64,000 nucleotides of DNA from Isoetes taiwanensis (taxonomy: Eukaryota; Streptophyta; Lycopodiopsida; Isoetales; Isoetaceae). Below the pieces are notes generated by a model. The model was not told the DNA's origin and did no database searches. It saw only the letters and a list, made by a program, of their open reading frames with translations. Positions 59,421 to 64,000 of the stretch are shown piece by piece. The stretch is taken from NCBI GenBank assembly GCA_021234155.1, contig JAJEKV010000033.1, forward strand, positions 13,399,614 through 13,463,613, read 5' to 3'. Every line of letters starts with the position of its first letter. The stretch's first letter is position 1. A program made the position numbers and the translations under genes.

Positions 59421-60700
59421 CTTAGAGAAGCCTTATAGGATGAGATTATGCCAGCTTGCTTAAGATTGTAGGAACCATCCCGGTCTTGCTTGACCATAGC
59501 AAAATCCATTGCCCAGCACAGCCTGGCTAGTACCTCCCAACATCCGCAAGTATTATGGAATAATAGCAAGGGTTCAGAGCATTAATTACAAGGGTTCTCT
59601 TTTCAAGCAAACAAGGTTGCTTTCGGGCGAAGTTTGATAATTTAGTAAGAGTCAATCCCCTTTGGATTTTGCCTCCTTGAAGGAGGACCATCTCTGCCAT
59701 GAGACAGAAGCACTAACTATTCCATGGCTTACTGAATATGTTGTCGCTTCACCCGTAGCAGATCCTTGCCAGATGGAATCCTCCTGCAACCTAATCCATC
59801 CAGAAACTCTGAATTTCTTTTGATTTTAATTCCCTGCGCCTCTCTTCTACTCAGCTCTTCCGGCTTCTGTACCGTCATCCTTATAACGGGCTGCTACCTC
59901 CATTTTATTTAGACAATGCCCACGTGGGCACCACCATATGGCAAGGCCCTAACGGCCAGGGCATAGCCATGTGCTTCTGCAGGAATCCCCTCCAGCTGCT
60001 GCAGAACCAGACCAGCAGCTCCTGCGGTATGCGATGGCAGGACCACCATGGTGGCTGCCCCGCTATTTTGGTGTTTATTTTTTTGCAATGGTTATGAACC
60101 ATTAAAACATATTAAACCAATAAAAAGACATTGCCATATGCAAGATAGCAATATTGCAACTAAATTTATTATTTACCTGATCTAGTTGCGCCCCCTAGTC
60201 TAGGATCTATCAAGGTGCACCATACCCCAGCACTAGGGAAACATGCGACCATAAATCTAATGACAACTGCATTGTACATTATTGTTAGCCCATAACAAAC
60301 ATGCAACCATGGTCTATAAAATATTTGAGCATAATATTGCTTCCCCCCCTAGGATTGTTGTCCTCAAGAATCGGCTCCAGACCATTGAGCCATTACATCC
60401 GGATATTGAGTCATGAAACGATGACTCTCCTACGTCGTCTCTGAGACATGTCTATGTTTCCATTTTACCAAAAATTCCATCTGGTCTCTTTGGCAGATCT
60501 GCACTATCCGGGAATTCAAGATTCTTTCTGGGGTAGGAATTCTATCCAATTCCACCATACATTCCTGAGAAGGCACAACATTCGCAGCTTTTCCAAGAGC
60601 TGGGTGCAACTAGCTCACATGGAAAACTGGGTGAATGTCCACATTTGGTGGAAGTTGCAACATCGTTATACTTCTTCAAAATCTTATAAGGACCACTGTA
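59421..60700. other. Intergenic sequence or 3' part of the second Ty3/gypsy element
   Basis: No host gene seen. 60340-60700 is probably still element sequence: a purine run (CTAGGGGGGAAG on the minus strand, about 60343-60354) could be the polypurine tract. I could not define the 3' LTR because its partner lies outside the window. Confidence 0.35.
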
Positions 60701-60932
60701 TCTTAGGGAGAGTTTTGGTTTTTCCCTGCAAGCAATGGCAATATTGTTTTTCTTTTCAGATTTGCAGGAAAGACTACACGAAGATATACCATCTGACCCT
60801 CATGCAGCTCGATCGGGGCTCTTGATAAATTGGCACGTGCCCTTGCCCGATTCTTGGCCTGTCTCATATGCAATTGATACAACCCAAGTGTCACATCCAT
60901 GCCTTCAAGCATAGTTATTGCAGCATAAGTTT

Positions 60933-61399
60933 TCAGTCCATCAAAACCAAGCGATACAGGTCCTCTGCGATTTCAGCCACAAACGGGCTAGTTTTGATGC
61001 TATGCTGGAATTCATTATTGTAAGCAAACATTACAATAGGCAAATAGTTCTCCCATCTAGATTGCTGAGTGACCACATAAGATCTCAGCATATCCCCCAG
61101 AATATGATTCACTCTTTCAGTTTGCCCATCCGTTTCTGGATGATCTCCACTAGAAAACTGAAGAGTGCATTTTAATGTAGAGAACAATTCTCGCGAGCAA
61201 TTCCCAGTGAATTTCACATCATGGTCGCTTATAATAACTTTGGGTAATCTAAAAATAGGAAATACATGCTGCATCTAAGCCTTAGCCACTGTCAAGCCAT
61301 CAGCATTCTTTGTCAGAGGTATAAAGCGTGCATACTTCATCAATCTATCCACGATAACAAGTATCTCGGTATAATGATGCATAGTACAAGGCAAACTTC
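60933..61399 (-). pseudogene. Integrase core of the second Ty3/gypsy element, fused to RT by deletion
   Basis: EILVIVDRLMKYARFIPL (first aspartate) starts within about 15 bases of the RT block MSKPYEVC, so the whole RNase H domain and the HHCC part of the integrase are missing. The rest follows: VIISDHDVKFTG (second aspartate) and DHPETDGQTERVN (glutamate) with D-x35-E spacing, then YNNEFQHSIKTSPF. A stop or frameshift lies near 61275. A post-integrase stretch with EGQMVYLRV is at 60912-60703. Confidence 0.85.
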
Positions 61400-62561
61400 A
61401 TAAGGTTTACTCATGTCTGGAATCAACAGAGTAGGCGCTGAGGTCAGCAACCTCTTCAGTATATCTATAACATGTGGCTGCTTCATTGTCCATTGCCAAT
61501 GGACATTAGTTTTCAATAACATACTCAGAGCAGCTACAATCTTGGCAAACTTCCAGACAAATCTGCGATAATAGCTGGCCAATCCCAAGAAACTACGCAA
61601 CTCATATACATTCTTTGGCATTGGCCAAGACTGTATTGTCTCCGTCTTCTTGGGATCTACAGCTACACCCTCCGCGGCCACAATGTGCCCCAAGTATTCC
61701 ACCTGTGCTTTCAGAAATTCACACTTGGACATCTTTGCATACAACTTATGCTATCTGAGCAGAGTTAGTACATAACGCAAATGATTCAAATGCTCGTCTA
61801 AGGTTTTACTATACACCAGGATATCTAAGAATACTTCAACAAAAGTATCAAGACATCGTGCAAAAACCTCATTCATCTTCTGGAAAAAGTAGTAGGAGCA
61901 TTTGTTAGTCCAAAAGGCATCACCAAAAATTTAAAATGGCCGAAAGTGTTCCTAAAGGCAGTCTTATAGACATCCCACTCCTTCACCCTTATTTGGTGGT
62001 AGCCACTGTGCAAATCCAACTTGGAAAAATACTTAGCTCCTGTTAATCTATCCATGACCTCATCAATCCTAAGCAAGGGGTCCTATTCTTGATCGTGATC
62101 TTATTCAAGGCACGATAATCAATGCACATATGCATTGAACCGTCCTTTTCCTTAACTAGAATGATAGGAGCATCATAAGGGGATTTGCTAGGCCTCACAA
62201 ACCCTTTGGCTAACAACTTATAAACCTGCTTCTTTATCTCCTCTTGTTCCAACATGGACAGTCTATAAGGACTACGAAACACAGGTTTAGATCCAGGTTC
62301 TAAATTAATCTCATGTTCAATCTCTCTACTAGGTGGAAGGCCTTCAGGTAGTTCCTCAGAAAACACATCCTGAAATTCAAACAACACATTCTGCAACTCA
62401 ATCTGGCCTTTTGAATTCTCTACGACCTCACTATCAGCACTCATATGACAGCACTCAAAAGCAGGATAATATTTATCAATAAATAGAAGGAAACATTGAT
62501 TGAAAGATTTATGTATCAGTTTCTTGACCTGAAGCGACACGATCTTGGAAGCTCCAGTCAA
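61400..62561 (-). pseudogene. Reverse transcriptase of the second Ty3/gypsy element
   Basis: Blocks in order: [20 protein letters not shown] and [14 protein letters not shown] (62210-62070), [19 protein letters not shown] and [15 protein letters not shown] (62040-61890), a damaged catalytic box VFLDILVYSK (about 61835-61805), and HIVAAEGVAVDPKK, RSFLGLASYYRRF (61690-61560). The active-site pair of aspartates is reduced to one (codon 61825-61823): one codon is missing from the expected F-L-D-D-I. At least two frameshifts are also present. Confidence 0.88.
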
Positions 62562-62570
62562 CGGACTCCC

Positions 62571-62948
62571 CTACAAATAGATCTCACGTCCATCATGCTT
62601 CAGTGTCACCTGGTGAGTGTTCCAATCTATTGCAGTAGATTTAACTCGCTGCAACCATGCTATCCCCAGTACCACATCATATCGGCCAACATCTAAGAGA
62701 TCAAATTCAAGCTTTTTCTGATAGCCTTGAATACCCAAAGGCACCCCAACAGTTTTACGATCCTCCACCTGAGAATCATTCACAAAAGGACCATCTACCT
62801 TATACTTATTAGTCTTTACACAAGGTAAGTGCAGTTCTTCCACCAACTTAGAAGAGATAAACATGTCAGAAGAGCCACAATCCAACAACACCACAATGTT
62901 TCGGCCCATGATTCTGCCCAAAAATCTAATCACCCGTCCAACAAACAT
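62571..62948 (-). pseudogene. Protease of the second Ty3/gypsy element
   Basis: Retropepsin-like frame with VVLLDCGSSDMFIS, where the usual D-S-G reads D-C-G, then DVGRYDVVLGIAWLQ, the conserved closing block of chromovirus proteases. It ends at a stop just before the RT frame. Confidence 0.85.
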
Positions 62949-63041
62949 ATCCGTAACATATGTCCTTGCTTGCGGGCTTATCCAGCCTTTTCAGTCACGT
63001 TTGCTTTCTTGTTATCAATTTTCTTGTTCTGTGGCTGAGAG

Positions 63042-64000
63042 CATTCACGGCTAATGTGCTCCGGCTCCCCACACCTATAGCAGAACATCCCCTTCCTGGG
63101 ACCACTGGGCTTAGAGTCCACCTTACGCTTCTTGGACTCTCCCCTTGCAGACTTAGGCTTAGACTGTTCAGACTTTTTCTTCTTGAAAAACCTGTTTTTC
63201 TTCTTTGAGAACTTTCGGGATGTCCTCTTAAAGGACTCCTCCTCTTCCCCAAGCTAACGAGTCAACATCGTTGACCTACAATCCTCCAGCTTCAACCTGG
63301 TTATCTGCTTCTTGAGAGCAACACTGGATAGACCACCTAGGAAAGAAATCAGAGCTTGGAACAAATCTCCAACCTTGTGGATATAACCCCGTACCTTATT
63401 GATATAAGCACTAAAAGAACCTGTTTGCTTACGGTACTGCAGCTTCTCAAGCGCATCACGACCATTAGGGTGAAAGCATGCTAGGGTGTACTTCCCCAAT
63501 AAAGTACTTCCTGAAATCGGACCAGGTATTCACCTCCTTCTTCATGGTAGAGCCATTCCACCAACTATAAGTGTTCGATTTCAGCCGCATCTGAGCAATG
63601 AACAAATGCGCCTTGTTGCCTTTATTAGTAGCCTCAAAAAAGGTCTCAAGCTTGTCAATCCAAGCCATCGCCTCCTCAACAGTGCCTTTCCTATCCCAAT
63701 CTGGGATCTTAATATGCTCGAGATTGCGTATGTCATCCTTGCTCAATCCGGAACTCTTCACTAACTGCTCCACAACAGTACTAGCACCAGGTACATCCGT
63801 GTCCACCACCACAAGTACCGGAGACTTCCCTTTCTCTGCAGATTTCCCATGGCCATCCGTGCCAGCAAGGGTCTCCAATACAGTTTCCATAGCAACTTGA
63901 GTGTCTAAAACTGCCTTGAGGCTCTGCTGGCCACCCAGCAAGTCCTCACCCCACTTCGACCGCATGGTCTCTAGGCTCCTCTGGGTTTCTTGTACTCTCG
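63042..64000 (-). pseudogene. gag of the second Ty3/gypsy element
   Basis: From the right edge the frame 63965-63465 carries a Retrotrans_gag-like core (IPDWDRKGTVEEAMAWIDKL, LFIAQMRLKSNTYSWWNG), continuing after a frameshift in 63499-63254. A single zinc knuckle CYRCGEPEHISREC (CX2CX4HX4C) lies at 63082-63042. The N-terminus is outside the window. Confidence 0.85.

Larger units (their letters stand above)
60701..64000 (-). mobile_element. Ty3/gypsy chromovirus-like element, decayed, runs off the right edge
   Basis: On the minus strand the order is gag, zinc knuckle, protease, RT, integrase, post-integrase. Frameshifts and an internal deletion split it. The 5' LTR and start lie beyond 64000. 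Sequence style ([25 protein letters not shown]) fits plant chromoviruses, a different lineage from the element at 637-10760. No chromodomain is clearly seen. Confidence 0.88.

Noticed and set aside
59905-60102. Minus-strand frame MVHNHCKKIN...
   Set aside because: Short, no motif, inside repetitive-looking sequence.

Overview
This looks like nuclear DNA of a land plant with a large, repeat-rich genome. The evidence is spliceosomal introns with GT/AG borders, a plant-type phytol/farnesol kinase gene, a histone H1 tail exon, a CSC1/OSCA-like membrane protein, a receptor-like kinase, and at least six kinds of transposable element. The species or clade cannot be fixed from the sequence; a fern, lycophyte or gymnosperm-like genome is a guess based only on repeat load and style.

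Layout. 0.25-10.8 kb: a 10.1 kb Ty3/gypsy LTR retrotransposon (637-10760, 5-bp target duplication) inserted in a short segment whose empty duplicate is still present at 26.1-26.6 kb. 12.4-19.2 kb: a two-level tandem repeat (about 0.89 kb units inside two copies of a 3.47 kb block), apparently non-coding. 19.4-20.2 kb: a Ty1/copia gag-protease fragment, then a 150 bp TG microsatellite beside a G-rich tract. 23.1-24.8 kb: a decayed CSC1-like gene. 27.7-29.2 kb: an intact single-exon gene for a membrane-anchored protein with two methyltransferase-like modules. 30.75-31.65 kb: a degenerate AGATTC-rich minisatellite. 34.26-36.10 kb: a multi-exon phytol/farnesol kinase gene on the minus strand, with MITE/foldback sequence in one intron; just upstream on the same strand lies the last exon of a histone H1 gene. 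38.7-40.8 kb: a receptor-like kinase pseudogene. 43.1-52.5 kb: a 9.4 kb hAT-superfamily transposon with 13-bp terminal inverted repeats and near-matching 8-bp flanks. 58.1-59.4 kb: a long-TIR MITE and a 5'-truncated LINE. 60.7-64.0 kb: a decayed Ty3/gypsy chromovirus-like element on the minus strand that runs off the window.

The most unusual object is the hAT element. Besides a transposase with BED finger, DUF659-like core and hATC tail, it carries two long minus-strand reading frames: a protein with a kinase-like fold (P-loop, VK lysine, HMDLHPGN and DWG motifs) and a coiled-coil protein ending in a RING-like zinc finger. Its ends carry arrays of a near-palindromic 16-mer (TTTCGCGTAAGCGAAA), three on the left and eleven on the right, likely transposase-binding sites. 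All three genes are now broken by stops or frameshifts in this copy, so the claim is about the architecture of the family and needs other copies for confirmation.

Probably functional host genes in the window: the bi-modular methyltransferase-like gene and the phytol/farnesol kinase gene, whose seven-exon model sums to exactly 840 nt. Everything else recognisable is a transposon, a pseudogene, a fragment or a simple repeat.
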